Source: Palsa-504 sp963839095 (GTDB lineage Bacteria > Actinomycetota > Actinomycetes > Streptosporangiales > Streptosporangiaceae). From it: 64,000 nt of DNA. The number at the start of each line of letters is the position of its first letter. Position 1 is the stretch's first letter. Positions 7,871-16,328 of the stretch are shown here, one piece after another. The stretch spans positions 62,001 to 126,000 of the forward strand of contig CAWIUF010000018.1 in the NCBI GenBank assembly GCA_963839095.1, written 5' to 3'. Under the pieces are notes generated by a model that was not told the DNA's origin, made no database searches, and worked only from the letters and a program-made list of their open reading frames with translations. The position numbers were made by a program, and so were the translations under genes.

Positions 7871-8624
7871 CTCCTTGTGCAGGTCGGCCCGCGGGTTGTC
7901 CTTGCTGACCGGCACGGCCACCGTGCCCGCAGTCGCGCCGGCCCGGGTCGTGCTGTCCGGCCCCTTGACCGCCGGCCCCGTCCGGGCCACGTTGAGCCCG
8001 CGCTTGGTGCTGCGGAAGATCCAGCCCGCGGCGATCCCGCCGACCAGCCCGCCCAGGTGGCCGATCCAGCTCACGCCGGGCGTGCCGGGGATGGCCACGG
8101 TCAGGATGTAGGCGTAGGACAGCGCCATGACCACGGCGGCCAGCGAGTCGATGAGGTTCCGGTCGATCAGGCCCCGGGCCAGCACGTAGCCGAAGTAGCC
8201 GAAGATGAGCCCGCTGGCGCCCACGGTGAGCTCGGTGCCGCTCTGGAACAGCCACACCGCCAGCCCGCTGGTGATCGCGACGACGAGCGTCACGCCCAGG
8301 AACCGGTACACGCCCCGGTACGCGGCGAGCAGGCCGAAGACGAACAGCGGCCCCGAGTTCCCCTCGATGTGCTCCCAGTTGAAGTGCAGGAACGGCGAGG
8401 TGAAGATCTCCGGCAGCCGCCCGATGTTGACGCGGCAGGATGCCGTAGTCCTGGTCGAGCCGGTAATGGTCGGCCCAGTTGAACACCTGGAGCAGCCAGA
8501 TCAGGCCGATGAACCCGACCATGAGGAAGAACGCCTTCCTGGCCTCGGCCAGGTCGATCTCGGCGGTCCTGATGGTGCCGCGCTTACGTCCCCCGGTGTC
8601 ACTCGTCATGCTCTCATTGTGCAT
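7850..8624 (-). CDS. Rhomboid-family intramembrane serine protease (frameshifted)
   Basis: The N-terminal part (AEARKAFFLMVGFIGLIWLLQVFNW, first TM) is in one frame. After a one-base insertion near 8430-8435 the protein continues in another frame with the rest of a rhomboid: NIGRLPEIFTSPFLHFN, several TM helices, the catalytic Ser in TVGASGLIFGYFGY and the catalytic His in WIGHLGGLVGGIAAG, then a soluble tail ending DLGL. Rhomboids cut substrate TM helices inside the membrane. The combined length of about 257 residues is normal. The start ATG 8624 overlaps the stop of mftR, giving coupling; ATG 8609 is an alternative. The indel is probably a sequence error because everything after it is intact. 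Confidence 0.85.
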
Positions 8625-9255
8625 CGCTTTCGCTAGCGTTCCGCGCGATCGCGCCCGGATCGAACCCGGCCGCCAGCGCGACCAGCGCCGCGTTGAGGTA
8701 GAAGGTCAGGTCGGCGTCGGCCCGCGCGGACCAGCGATCGTACGCCGCGCGGCAGGCGGCCAGGGTGGCGCGGCCGACGGTGAGCGGATAGAGCGAGTCG
8801 GCGGGCTGGCCGATGCGGGTCGCGGCGAACTCGCTGATGGCCCGCTCCCACGCGTCGTAGTGCAGGGCGGCGCTGAACTGCAGGCCGGGTACCAGGCCGA
8901 TCAGGTTCATCCGCAGCCGCAGTTCGGGGACGTCCTGCGGCCCGTAGTGATTGGCCGCGACCACCGCGCGGCGGATGGCCTCCATCATCGGCACCTCGTC
9001 CGGCACCTCGGCCAGCGCGACCCGGATGACCTCCACCTCGTGGTCGAACTCGCTCCACAGCACGCTGGCCTTGGAGCTGAAGTAGCGGAAGAACGTCCGC
9101 TTGCTGACCCCGGCCTCGGCCGCGATCTGCTCGATGGTGGTGTTGTCGAAGCCCTGGTCGGTGAACAGGCGCAGCGCGATGAGCTCGAGCTCACGCCGGC
9201 TGGTGCCAGGCGGCCGTCCGCGCCGGGCGACTGCCTCCTTACCGGTCAGCAACAC
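8614..9255 (-). CDS. mftR: Mycofactocin system TetR-family regulator
   Basis: A TetR-type regulator: after RRGRPPGTSRRELELIALRLF comes the helix-turn-helix TTIEQIAAEAGVSKRTFFRYFSSKASVLW, then an all-helical sensor domain ending about residue 210. Its position divergent from mftA is exactly that of MftR in mycobacteria; MftR there is reported to respond to long-chain acyl-CoA. The open frame runs back to 9549 and would bury mftA, so a start at TTG 9252 or GTG 9255 is preferred: AGGAGG lies directly upstream and the protein then has normal TetR length. The stop overlaps the rhomboid start. Two matched palindromes in front of it (9295-9340) are its likely binding sites. Confidence 0.85.
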   Translation of the reverse strand: MLLTGKEAVARRGRPPGTSRRELELIALRLFTDQGFDNTTIEQIAAEAGVSKRTFFRYFSSKASVLWSEFDHEVEVIRVALAEVPDEVPMMEAIRRAVVAANHYGPQDVPELRLRMNLIGLVPGLQFSAALHYDAWERAISEFAATRIGQPADSLYPLTVGRATLAACRAAYDRWSARADADLTFYLNAALVALAAGFDPGAIARNASESDAQ

Positions 9256-9294
9256 TGCCTCCTGGACAGAGTTCACTGGACAAGCCTTGCTTAT

Positions 9295-9340
9295 GTCACA
9301 AGGTGACGTTAACATCCGAATATATTCGTCACTGCGTGAC
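9295..9340. promoter_or_regulatory. Twin GTCACNNNGTGAC palindromes, probable MftR operator
   Basis: GTCACAAGGTGAC at 9295-9307 and GTCACTGCGTGAC at 9328-9340 are two copies of a perfect 5-3-5 palindrome. Their centres are 33 bp apart, close to three helical turns. Between them lies a perfect 12-bp AT-rich palindrome, CGAATATATTCG (9317-9328). The block sits between mftR and mftA, where it would control both. Dimer-of-dimers binding by MftR is the natural reading (inference). Confidence 0.65.
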
Positions 9341-9411
9341 GGAAATCGTAACGCCGCGCCGCTGGGGCCGTATCTGCGCAGGTAGGCCCGTGTTTGAGGT
9401 GGGAGAGTGTC

Positions 9412-9531
9412 ATGAGCGAACGTACCGCGACCGCTGACATCACCGAAGCCCCCGTGGAAGAACCCGAGCTGGCGGACGCCGACCTGCTGGTGGAAGAGGT
9501 ATCCATCGACGGCATGTGCGGTGTCTACTGA
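9412..9531 (+). CDS. mftA: Mycofactocin precursor peptide
   Basis: A 39-residue acidic peptide whose C-terminus is IDGMCGVY, the invariant core of mycofactocin precursors. MftC decarboxylates and cross-links the terminal Val-Tyr, and the released dipeptide-derived unit becomes the redox cofactor. The leader (EEPELADADLLVEEV) is rich in Asp/Glu, as expected for recognition by the MftB RRE domain. The ATG at 9412 has GGGAGA about six bases upstream. It lies between the divergent mftR and the downstream mftB, whose possible GTG start lies inside the final codons of mftA. Confidence 0.97.
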   Translation: MSERTATADITEAPVEEPELADADLLVEEVSIDGMCGVY

Positions 9532-9538
9532 GGTACTG

Positions 9539-9829
9539 ATGCCAGGCACCCAGGCCGGGTTCGACCTCGACCGTCCCTGGCAGCTGCACCCGCAGGTGTC
9601 GGTGCGCCCGGAACGGTTCGGGGCGCTGCTCTATCACTTCGGCACCAGGCGCCTGTCGTTCCTGAAGAGCCCGGCCCTGCTCACCGTGGTCAGCTCGCTC
9701 GGCGACTCCCCCAGTGCGCGGACCGCCTGCCGGGACGCGGGCGTGACCGAGGCCGAGCTGCCCACGTACGCCACCGCCCTGGGGACGCTGGCCGCCTCCC
9801 AGATGATCCGTGCCCGGGAGGCCTCGTGA
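9539..9829 (+). CDS. mftB: Mycofactocin peptide chaperone (PqqD-like RRE protein)
   Basis: A small protein of about 96 residues matching MftB: WQLHPQVSVRPERFGALLYHF, then RRLSFLKSPALLTVVSSLG. It is a winged-helix RiPP recognition element of the PqqD type that binds the MftA leader and delivers it to MftC. ATG 9539 is chosen because GAGG (9530-9533) lies at proper distance; a GTG at 9521 inside the mftA tail would add six residues. The stop overlaps the mftC start by four bases (GTGA), consistent with translational coupling of chaperone and enzyme. Confidence 0.93.
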   Translation: MPGTQAGFDLDRPWQLHPQVSVRPERFGALLYHFGTRRLSFLKSPALLTVVSSLGDSPSARTACRDAGVTEAELPTYATALGTLAASQMIRAREAS

Positions 9830-11038
9830 CAGTACCGGCCCTGGTCGAGCAGTTCCAGTACGGCCTGGACGCGCCCATCTGCCTGACCTGGGAGCTGACC
9901 TACGCCTGCAACCTGTCCTGCGTTCACTGCCTGTCCAGCTCGGGCCGCCGCGATCCGCGCGAGCTGAGCACCGCCGAGTGCAAGGCGGTGATCGACGAGC
10001 TGGAGCGGATGCAGGTCTTCTACGTGAACATCGGCGGCGGCGAGCCGACCGTCCGGCCCGATTTCTGGGAGCTGGTCGACTACGCCACCGCCCACCACGT
10101 CGGCGTGAAGTTCTCCACCAACGGGGTGAAGATCACCCCCGACCGGGCCCGCCAGCTGGCGGGCAGCGACTACGTCGACGTGCAGATCTCCCTGGACGGC
10201 GCCACCGCCGAGGTCAACGACGCGGTGCGCGGCCCGGGTTCCTACGCCACCGCGCTGCGGGCGATGGAAAACCTGGCCGCGGCCGGGTTCCGCGGCTTCA
10301 AGATCTCCGTGGTGATCACCCGGCAGAACATGGGCCAGCTCGATGAATTCAAGGCGATCGCCGACCGGTTCGGCGCCCAGCTGCGGCTGACCCGGCTGCG
10401 CCCCTCGGGCCGCGGCGCCGACGTATGGGACGAACTGCATCCCACCGCCGCCCAGCAGCGTCAGCTCTACGACTGGCTGGTCGCCCGGGGCGAGCAGGTG
10501 CTGACCGGCGACTCGTTCTTCCACCTGGCCGCCTACGGGGACCCGCTGCCCGGCCTCAACCTGTGCGGCGCGGGCCGGGTGGTCTGCCTGATCGACCCGG
10601 TGGGCGACGTGTACGCCTGCCCGTTCGCCATCCACGACAGCTTCCTGGCCGGCAGCGTCCGCGACCCCGGCGGCTTCGCCACCGTGTGGCGGGAATCAGA
10701 GCTGTTCACCGACCTGCGCCGGCCGCAGACCGGGGGCGCCTGCCAGGCGTGCTCGGCCTACGATTCCTGCCGCGGCGGCTGCATGGCGGCCAAGTTCTTC
10801 ACCGGGCTGCCCCTGGACGGCCCCGACCCGGAGTGCGTCAAGGGCCACGGCGAGCAGGCCCTGGCCGCCGTGGGCGGCGCCACGGCGCCCAAGCCCTCCG
10901 GTGACCACTCGCACCGAGTCGTCGGTCAAATCGGGCCCGGTACCGGTGACGATCGGCCAGCGGCCCGCCGACGGGCGGCGTCCGCCGGATTCGGCCTGCA
11001 ACGAGAGCCCGCTGGCCGGCTTCAGACCCGGCGGCTAA
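9826..11038 (+). CDS. mftC: Mycofactocin radical SAM maturase (frameshifted tail)
   Basis: A radical SAM/SPASM enzyme that oxidatively decarboxylates the C-terminal Tyr of MftA and then forms the Val-Tyr cross-link. The SAM cluster motif CNLSCVHC is near residue 30, GGGEPTVRPDFW follows, and the SPASM cysteines are seen in LCGAGRVVC, VYACPFAIH and CQACSAYDSCRGGCMAAKF. In the main frame the sequence becomes meaningless after KPSGDHSHR; a one-base shift near 10925-10931 restores the expected tail ending CNESPLAGFRPGG and TAA at 11036. The longer open frame to 11505 is an artefact that runs into the next gene out of frame. Only the last 35 or so residues are affected. It is coupled to mftB. Confidence 0.94.
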
Positions 11039-11049
11039 GCCCGGCCAGC

Positions 11050-11101
11050 CGCTTTGTCTGCAGTTTTGGTCGTTGTAGCAACCAAAACTGCCGACAAAGC
11101 G
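11050..11101. promoter_or_regulatory. Long imperfect hairpin between mftC and the first SDR
   Basis: Left arm 11050-11070 and right arm 11081-11101 are complementary at 20 of 21 positions around a 10-base loop. The arms begin CGCTTTGTC and end GACAAAGCG, and the inner part is AT-rich (AGTTTTGGT/ACCAAAACT). There is no trailing T-run, so it may be a terminator/attenuator without a U-tract, an mRNA-stabilising stem or a large operator. It lies 11 bases after the true mftC stop and 37 before the SDR start. Confidence 0.7.
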
Positions 11102-11138
11102 CCACTGACCGTGACGAAAGTGAAAGGAGCCTAAAGCA

Positions 11139-11960
11139 GTGGCAGGCAAGCTTGAGGGCAAGGTCGCCTTCATCACCGGCGCCGCGCGGGGGCAGGGGCG
11201 CAGCCACGCGATCCGGCTGGCCCAGGAGGGCGCCGACATCATCGCGGTCGACATCTGCGGCCAGATCGCCAGCGTCGCGTACCCGATGGCCACTCCGGAG
11301 GACCTGGCCGAGACCGTCAAGGAGGTCGAGGCGCTCGACCGGCGGATCGTGGCCCGCCAGGCCGACGTGCGGGACGAGGCCGGCCTGCGGGCGGCGTTCG
11401 AGGCGGGCGTGGCCGAGCTCGGCCCGGTCGACATCGTGCTGGCCAACGCGGGCATCGCGCCGATGTCGCTGGGCGAGGAGCGGCACGAGGCCTGGCAGGA
11501 CGTGATCGACGTCAACCTCACCGGCGTGTTCAACACGGTGGAGATCGCGAAGCCGTCGATGATCGAGCGCGGCGCGGGCGGCGCCATCGTCCTGACCAGC
11601 TCCACCGCCGGGATCACCGGCATCGGCGGCCCCACCCGCGGCGGCCTGGGCTACACCGCCTCCAAGCACGGCGTGGTCGGCCTGATGCGCTCCTACGCCA
11701 ACGCGCTGGCCCCGCACCGCATCCGGGTCAACTCGGTCCATCCCACCGGCGTGAACACCCCGATGGTGGTCAACGAGATCATGCAGGCCTGGCTGACGGA
11801 GGACCCGAGCCTGTCCGACGCCATGGCCAACGCCCTCCCGGTCGACATGATCGAGGCGGTGGACGTCTCCAACGCGATCGTCTGGCTGGTCTCCGACGAC
11901 GCCCGCTACATCACCGGCGTCACGCTCCCGGTCGACGCCGGCTTCACGGTGAAGAAGTAG
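11139..11960 (+). CDS. Mycofactocin-coupled SDR family oxidoreductase
   Basis: A 273-residue short-chain dehydrogenase. The N-terminal Rossmann motif is TGAARGQGRSHA, the specificity region IIAVDICGQ follows, NAG occurs in ANAGIAP, and the catalytic Ser-Tyr-Lys are in LTSSTAG and YTASKHG. The insertion after the second strand (ICGQIASVAYPMATPEDLAETVKEVEALDRR) is the hallmark of the mycofactocin-associated SDR subfamily, whose members hold NAD(H) tightly and pass electrons to mycofactocin. The GTG start is preceded by AAAGGAGCC. It follows mftC after a hairpin and overlaps the next, paralogous SDR by one base. The alcohol or ketone substrate is unknown. Confidence 0.9.
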   Translation: MAGKLEGKVAFITGAARGQGRSHAIRLAQEGADIIAVDICGQIASVAYPMATPEDLAETVKEVEALDRRIVARQADVRDEAGLRAAFEAGVAELGPVDIVLANAGIAPMSLGEERHEAWQDVIDVNLTGVFNTVEIAKPSMIERGAGGAIVLTSSTAGITGIGGPTRGGLGYTASKHGVVGLMRSYANALAPHRIRVNSVHPTGVNTPMVVNEIMQAWLTEDPSLSDAMANALPVDMIEAVDVSNAIVWLVSDDARYITGVTLPVDAGFTVKK

Positions 11961-12797
11961 TGGCAGGACGGGTGGCGGGCAAGGTCGCCTTCATCACCGG
12001 CGCCGCGCGGGGGCAGGGACGCAGCCACGCGCTGCGGCTGGCCCAGGAGGGCGCGGACATCATCGCGGTCGACCTGTGCGGCCAGGTGGCGAGCGTGCCG
12101 TACGCGATGTCGACCCCGGAGGACCTGGCCGAGACGGTCAAGGAGATCGAGGCGCTGGACCGGCGCATCGTCGCCACCCAGGCCGACGTGCGCGACTACG
12201 GCGCGGTCAAGGCGGCCGTGGACGACGGCGTCGCCCAGCTCGGACGGCTGGACATCGTCGCGGCCAACGCCGGCATCTTCAGCTTCGGCTCGCTGGCGGA
12301 GCTCGACGACACGACCTGGCAGGACATGATCGACGTCAACCTGACCGGCGTCTGGCACGCGGTCAAGGCGGCCATCCCGCACCTGCGGGCGGCGGGCGGG
12401 CGGCTCGATCATCTTGACCAGCTCCACCGCCGGGCTGATGGCCATCCCCCACATCGGGCACTACACCTCGGCCAAGCACGGCGTGGTCGGGCTGATGCGG
12501 ACGCTGGCCCTGGAGCTGGCGCCGGACATGATCCGGGTGAACAGCGTGCACCCCACCGCGGTCGACACCGACATGATCCAGAACTCGGCCACCTACGAGC
12601 TGTTCGCGGCCGACCTGCCCGAGGCCGAACGGACCCGGGACGTCGTGGGCGCCCGGTTCGCCGAGCTCAACGCGCTGCCCATCCCGTGGGTCGAGGCGGT
12701 CGACATCTCCAACGCGGTGCTCTGGCTGGCCTCGGACGAGGCCCGGTACGTCACCGGCGTCACGCTGCCCATCGACGCGGGCTCGCTCGTCAAATGA
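11960..12797 (+). CDS. Second mycofactocin-coupled SDR (frameshifted)
   Basis: A close paralogue of the preceding gene: the first 70 residues are almost identical (TGAARGQGRSHALRLAQEG and the same PEDLAETVKEIEALDRR insertion). After AIPHLRAAGG the frame breaks in a GGGCGGGCGG run near 12398-12408. It resumes with SIILTSSTAGLMAIPHIGHYTSAKHG, which carries the catalytic Ser, Tyr and Lys, and continues to GVTLPIDAGSLVK. The GTG start overlaps the previous TAG by one base and the stop overlaps the MoxR ATG (ATGA), so the trio is translationally coupled. The pair probably arose by tandem duplication and then diverged in substrate pocket. The indel lies in a G/C repeat and is probably an error. Confidence 0.88.
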
Positions 12798-13711
12798 GCG
12801 AAGGTCCTGACCTCGCGGCTACCTACGACCGGGTGGCCACCCACCTGGTCGGCCGCGAGCGCGAGCTGACGCTGGTGCTCGCGGCGGTGGCCGCGGGCCG
12901 GGACATCGTCCTGGAGGGACCGCCGGGGACCAGCAAGAGCACCCTGCTGCGGGCCATCACGGCCGAGTGGGGCATCCCGCTGGTCTTCGTCGAGGGCAAC
13001 GCCGACCTGACCCCGGCCAAGCTGGTCGGGCACCACAACCCGGCCCGGGTGCTGCGCGAGGACTACAGCCCGGACAACTTCGTGGACGGGCCGCTGCTGC
13101 GGGCCATGCGCGAGGGCGGCTTCCTGTACATCGAGGAGTTCAACCGGGCTCCCGAGGACACCATCAACACACTGCTCACCGCGATGGCCGAACGCCAGGT
13201 CACGGTGCCCACCGCCGGAACCGTGACCGCGGCCGCGACGTTCCGCGTCATCGCCTCGATGAACCCGTACGACAACGTGGGAACCACCCGTTTGTCTACA
13301 TCGGTGCATGACCGGATCTGCCGCCTGGCCGTCGGCTACCAGGACGCGGCGGCCGAGCGGGGCATCGTGGCGCTGCGTGCGCCGCTGCCGGGGCTGGCGG
13401 GCGAACTCTACGAGCGCCTGGTCAAAGACGCCGTGGCGGTCACCCGGGCCACCCGTGAGCACCCGGACATCCGGCAGGGCAGCAGCGTGCGCGGCGCCAT
13501 CGACCTCACCCTGGTGGCCGGCCAGCTGTTCGCCCTGCGCGGGACGACGGTCGCCGAGGAGTATCCCGAGCTGGTGTACGACGCCATGGTGGTCGCGCTG
13601 TCCGGGCGGATCTTCCTGGACGAGACCGTCGACACCACGCCGGAGGCGGTGCTGCGGCAGATCTGGGAGGACCAGTTCATCCTGACGCCCGCCACGGCGG
13701 CCCCCGGTTGA
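12794..13711 (+). CDS. MoxR-family AAA+ ATPase
   Basis: A 305-residue AAA+ protein of the MoxR class. Walker A is LEGPPGTSKST, Walker B and the helix-2 insert are GFLYIEEFNRAPEDTINTLL, sensor 1 is FRVIASMNPYDN, and sensor 2 lies in the C-terminal lid (SSVRGAIDLTLVAGQLFALRG). MoxR ATPases work with a VWA protein to remodel or metallate dehydrogenases, and a VWA gene follows immediately. Their presence directly behind mycofactocin SDRs suggests they mature an enzyme of this locus (inference). The start ATG overlaps the SDR stop. Confidence 0.9.
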   Translation: MSEGPDLAATYDRVATHLVGRERELTLVLAAVAAGRDIVLEGPPGTSKSTLLRAITAEWGIPLVFVEGNADLTPAKLVGHHNPARVLREDYSPDNFVDGPLLRAMREGGFLYIEEFNRAPEDTINTLLTAMAERQVTVPTAGTVTAAATFRVIASMNPYDNVGTTRLSTSVHDRICRLAVGYQDAAAERGIVALRAPLPGLAGELYERLVKDAVAVTRATREHPDIRQGSSVRGAIDLTLVAGQLFALRGTTVAEEYPELVYDAMVVALSGRIFLDETVDTTPEAVLRQIWEDQFILTPATAAPG

Positions 13712-13916
13712 AGGACAGTTGAGGCGGACTCGCCGCTGCGAAGGCCAGCACGGCCCCAGGCTCCGCTCAAGCGCCGGCCCAAGCAGCTCGACACCGAACC
13801 CCGGCTGCTCGAGGCCGCGCCGGCCGGCGCCGGTGGCGCGGGCGGCCTGATCGTACCGGGCCGCAGCGGCCGCGGGCCCCGGCGCACGCCCCCGCCCGGG
13901 CAGTGCCGCGCCCACG

Positions 13917-14694
13917 GTGACCGACGATCAGGGCACGCTGGCCACCATCGCCGACGGCGAGCTCACCGCGGACCCGGAGACCGTCCGGCGGGCCCGGCAG
14001 ATCGCCACCCGGCTGGCCATGCCCCGGCCGCGGCGCGACCCCAGCGCCCGGCGCGGCGCCGGCGAGCTGGCCAGCCTGCGCTTCCGGGACGGCTCGGACG
14101 ACATCGACCTGGACCGGACCGTGGCCCAGCTGGTCGAGCACCCGCTGCCGGACGAGGACGACATCTTCGTGCGGGAACGGGTCAGGACCCGGCGCAGCGT
14201 GCTGCTGCTGGTCGACGTGTCCGGCTCGATGCGCGGCGAGCGGATCCGCACCGCCGCCGCCACCGTCGGCGCACTGGCCGCCGAGCTGAGCCGTGACGAC
14301 CTCGGCGGTGGTGGCGTTCTGGTCCGACGCGGCGATCCTGGGCCGCCTGGGGCAGCATGTCCCGCCCTCGGTGCTGCTCGATACGATGCTGCGCATCCCG
14401 GCTAAGGGGCTGACGAACATCGCCTTTCCGCTTCAGGTCGCGGCGCGCGAGCTGGCCCGGGTGCCCGCCCAGGACGCCCGGGCCGTGCTGCTCTCGGACT
14501 GCGTGCACAACGCGGGCCCCGACCCGCGCCCGTTCGCGGCCCGGCTGCCGCGGCTCGACGTGCTGTTCGACACCTCGGGCGAGCAGGACGCCGACCTCGC
14601 CCGCGACCTGGCCCGGCTCGGCCGCGGCCGGCTGCGCCGGATCGGCGCCTACACCGACGTCGCGCCCGCCCTGGGCGCGATCTTCACCAACTAA
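13917..14694 (+). CDS. VWA-domain protein, MoxR partner (frameshifted)
   Basis: A von Willebrand factor A protein: RSVLLLVDVSGSMRGERIRTAAATVGALAAEL contains an intact MIDAS motif DVSGSM. One base is gained or two lost near 14306, after which the fold continues as AVVAFWSDAAILG...GLTNIAFPLQVAARELAR...RAVLLSDCVHNAG and ends at 14694. GTG 13917 (TDDQGTLATIADGELT) is the first good start in frame. However, the 200 bp between the MoxR stop and this point read as low-complexity Pro/Arg/Gly/Ala protein in several frames and could be part of a longer, damaged N-terminus. It acts with the upstream MoxR ATPase. Confidence 0.8.
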
Positions 14695-14707
14695 AGGAGC
14701 ACCTCAC

Positions 14708-15015
14708 GTGTCCGTCGTCGTCGTCGCCACGATCATCCCGCTGCCCGAGCACCGCGACGCGGTCATCGCCGCCTTCACCGAGACCATCCCCGCGGTGCAC
14801 GCCGAGGACGGCTGCGAGCTCTACGCCCTGCACCAGAACAAGGACCGGCTGATCATGGTGGAGAAGTGGGCCAGCGGCGAGGCGCTGCGCACGCACAGCA
14901 AGGGTGCGGCGCTGGCCGCCATGGGTCCCAAGATCGCGGGCAAGACCACCGGCCGGCCGATGTCGTCGTGCTGCACGCGGTGCCGGCCGGGGACCAGGCC
15001 AAAGGCCAGCTGTGA
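14708..15015 (+). CDS. Antibiotic biosynthesis monooxygenase (ABM) fold protein (frameshifted)
   Basis: A small ferredoxin-like alpha/beta-barrel of about 102 residues: VVVVATIIPLPEHRDAVIAAF, then HAEDGCELYALHQNKDRLIMVEKWASGEALRTHSKGAAL. These match the ABM family, which covers quinone-forming monooxygenases and haem-degrading relatives. In the GGCCGGCC run near 14957-14962 the frame slips and the normal C-terminus ADVVVLHAVPAGDQAKGQL ends at 15015. AAAGGAG precedes the GTG. The stop overlaps the next SDR's GTG start. Placement between a VWA gene and a mycofactocin-type SDR makes it part of the same operon. Confidence 0.8.
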
Positions 15016-15803
15016 CCGATGCCCCCCGGGTCGCGCTGGTCACCGGCGCGGCCCGGGGCATCGGCGCGGCCACGGTCGCGGCGCTGGCGGCGGGCGGCTG
15101 GCGGGTCGTCGCGACCGACCGGTGCGCCGACGACCCGGCCCTGCCGTACCCGATGGGCACCCGGGCCGAGCTCGACCACGTAGTGAAGGCGGCCGGTAAA
15201 GGAGCAGTCGCGGCCGAGGCCGACACCAGGGACCCGGACGCGCTGGCCGCCGCGGTGCGGCTGGCCGAGGAGCGCTGGGGCGGCCTGGACGCGGCCATCG
15301 CGGCCGCGGGCGTGATCGCCGGCGGCGTACCGGCCTGGGAGGTACCGGCCGAGCAGGAGCAGGCGGTGCTCGACATCGACCTCGGCGGCGTGCTGATGCT
15401 GGCCCGGGTGGCGGTGCCGGCCCTGCTGCGCCGCCCGGAGCCGCGCCACGGCCGCTTCCTGGCCGTCGCCTCGGCCGCCGCCACCCGCGGCCTGCCCATG
15501 CTCGCCGCCTACTGCGCCGCCAAGGCGGGCGTGGCCGGCTTCATCCGGGCCCTGGCGGCCGAACTCGGCGGCACCGGCGTGACCGCCAACGCCGTCAGCC
15601 CCGGCTCGACCGCGACCCCCATCCTGGACGAGAGCGCGCGCCTGTACGACCTGCCCGCGGCGACCGCGTTCGCCGCCCAGCAGCCCCTCGGGCGGCTGCT
15701 CGACCCGGCCGAGGTGGCCGCGGTCCTCGCGTTCCTGGCCGGGGACGGCGCCAGCGCCATGACCGGCGCCGTCATCCCGGTCGACGGGGGCCTGGCCCTG
15801 TAA
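15012..15803 (+). CDS. Mycofactocin-dependent SDR family oxidoreductase (third)
   Basis: A 263-residue SDR with TGAARGIGAATVAAL (NAD-binding), AAAGVIAGGVPAW in place of NNAG, and the catalytic Tyr-Lys in YCAAKAGV. The short insertion DRCADDPALPYPMGTRAELDHVV after strand two resembles the mycofactocin SDR subfamily rather than ordinary FabG-type enzymes, but the sequence is clearly distinct from the two upstream paralogues. The GTG start overlaps the ABM stop. The stop abuts the convergent OsmC stop with no room for a terminator. It ends the operon that begins at mftA. Confidence 0.87.
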   Translation: MTDAPRVALVTGAARGIGAATVAALAAGGWRVVATDRCADDPALPYPMGTRAELDHVVKAAGKGAVAAEADTRDPDALAAAVRLAEERWGGLDAAIAAAGVIAGGVPAWEVPAEQEQAVLDIDLGGVLMLARVAVPALLRRPEPRHGRFLAVASAAATRGLPMLAAYCAAKAGVAGFIRALAAELGGTGVTANAVSPGSTATPILDESARLYDLPAATAFAAQQPLGRLLDPAEVAAVLAFLAGDGASAMTGAVIPVDGGLAL

Positions 15804-16244
15804 CTACTCCTCGAGCGCGGCGTCCAGCGTGATGTCCACGCCGGTGAGCGCCTTGCTGACCGGGCAGCCCGCCTTCGCCGCCTGGGCGGCCGCGGCGAAC
15901 TTCTCGGCGCTGATGCCGTCCACCTCGCCGCGCACGGTGAGCTTGATGCCGGTGAGCTTGAAGCCGCCCGCCGGGTCCGGGCCGAGCGACACGTCGGCCT
16001 GCACGTCGAGCGCCTGCGGGGTGCCGCCGGCCTGGGCGACCTCGTTGGACAGGGCCATGGCGAAGCAGGCGGAGTGGGCGGCGGCGATGAGCTCCTCGGG
16101 GCTGGTGAAGCCCCCGGCGTCATCGGCGGCCCGCCGCGGGAAGGACACCTCGAAGGTGGCGAGCTTGGAACTGGTCAGCTCGACCTTGCCCCCACCATCC
16201 TGCAGGGTGCCGGTCCAGCCGGTGCGTGCGGTACGAGTTGGCAT
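15804..16244 (-). CDS. OsmC/Ohr-family peroxiredoxin
   Basis: A 146-residue OsmC-like thiol peroxidase that reduces organic hydroperoxides. The two redox cysteines are in AAHSACFAMALSNEV (about residue 56) and KAGCPVSKAL (about 124), with the family block GFTSPEELIAAAHS in front. Length and the N-terminal TARTGWTGTLQDGGG are typical of OsmC rather than Ohr. It is divergent from zwf across 84 bp, so NADPH supply and peroxide defence may be expressed together (inference). Confidence 0.92.
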   Translation of the reverse strand: MPTRTARTGWTGTLQDGGGKVELTSSKLATFEVSFPRRAADDAGGFTSPEELIAAAHSACFAMALSNEVAQAGGTPQALDVQADVSLGPDPAGGFKLTGIKLTVRGEVDGISAEKFAAAAQAAKAGCPVSKALTGVDITLDAALEE

Positions 16245-16328
16245 CGGTACTCCTCATTTCGTCTTCGATTCAGCGTCGTCCCAACCCTAGACCGCCGCCG
16301 GCCGGAGCGGTCACATAGGTTGGCTTGC

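Noticed and set aside
11039..11505. Long C-terminal extension of the mftC open frame
   Set aside because: It is out of frame with the SDR gene it covers; a one-base correction gives the family-typical end at 11038.
13712..13916. Possible separate small gene between MoxR and VWA
   Set aside because: All three frames give low-complexity Pro/Arg/Gly/Ala sequence without a usable start; it is more likely a damaged or disordered N-terminus of the VWA protein.
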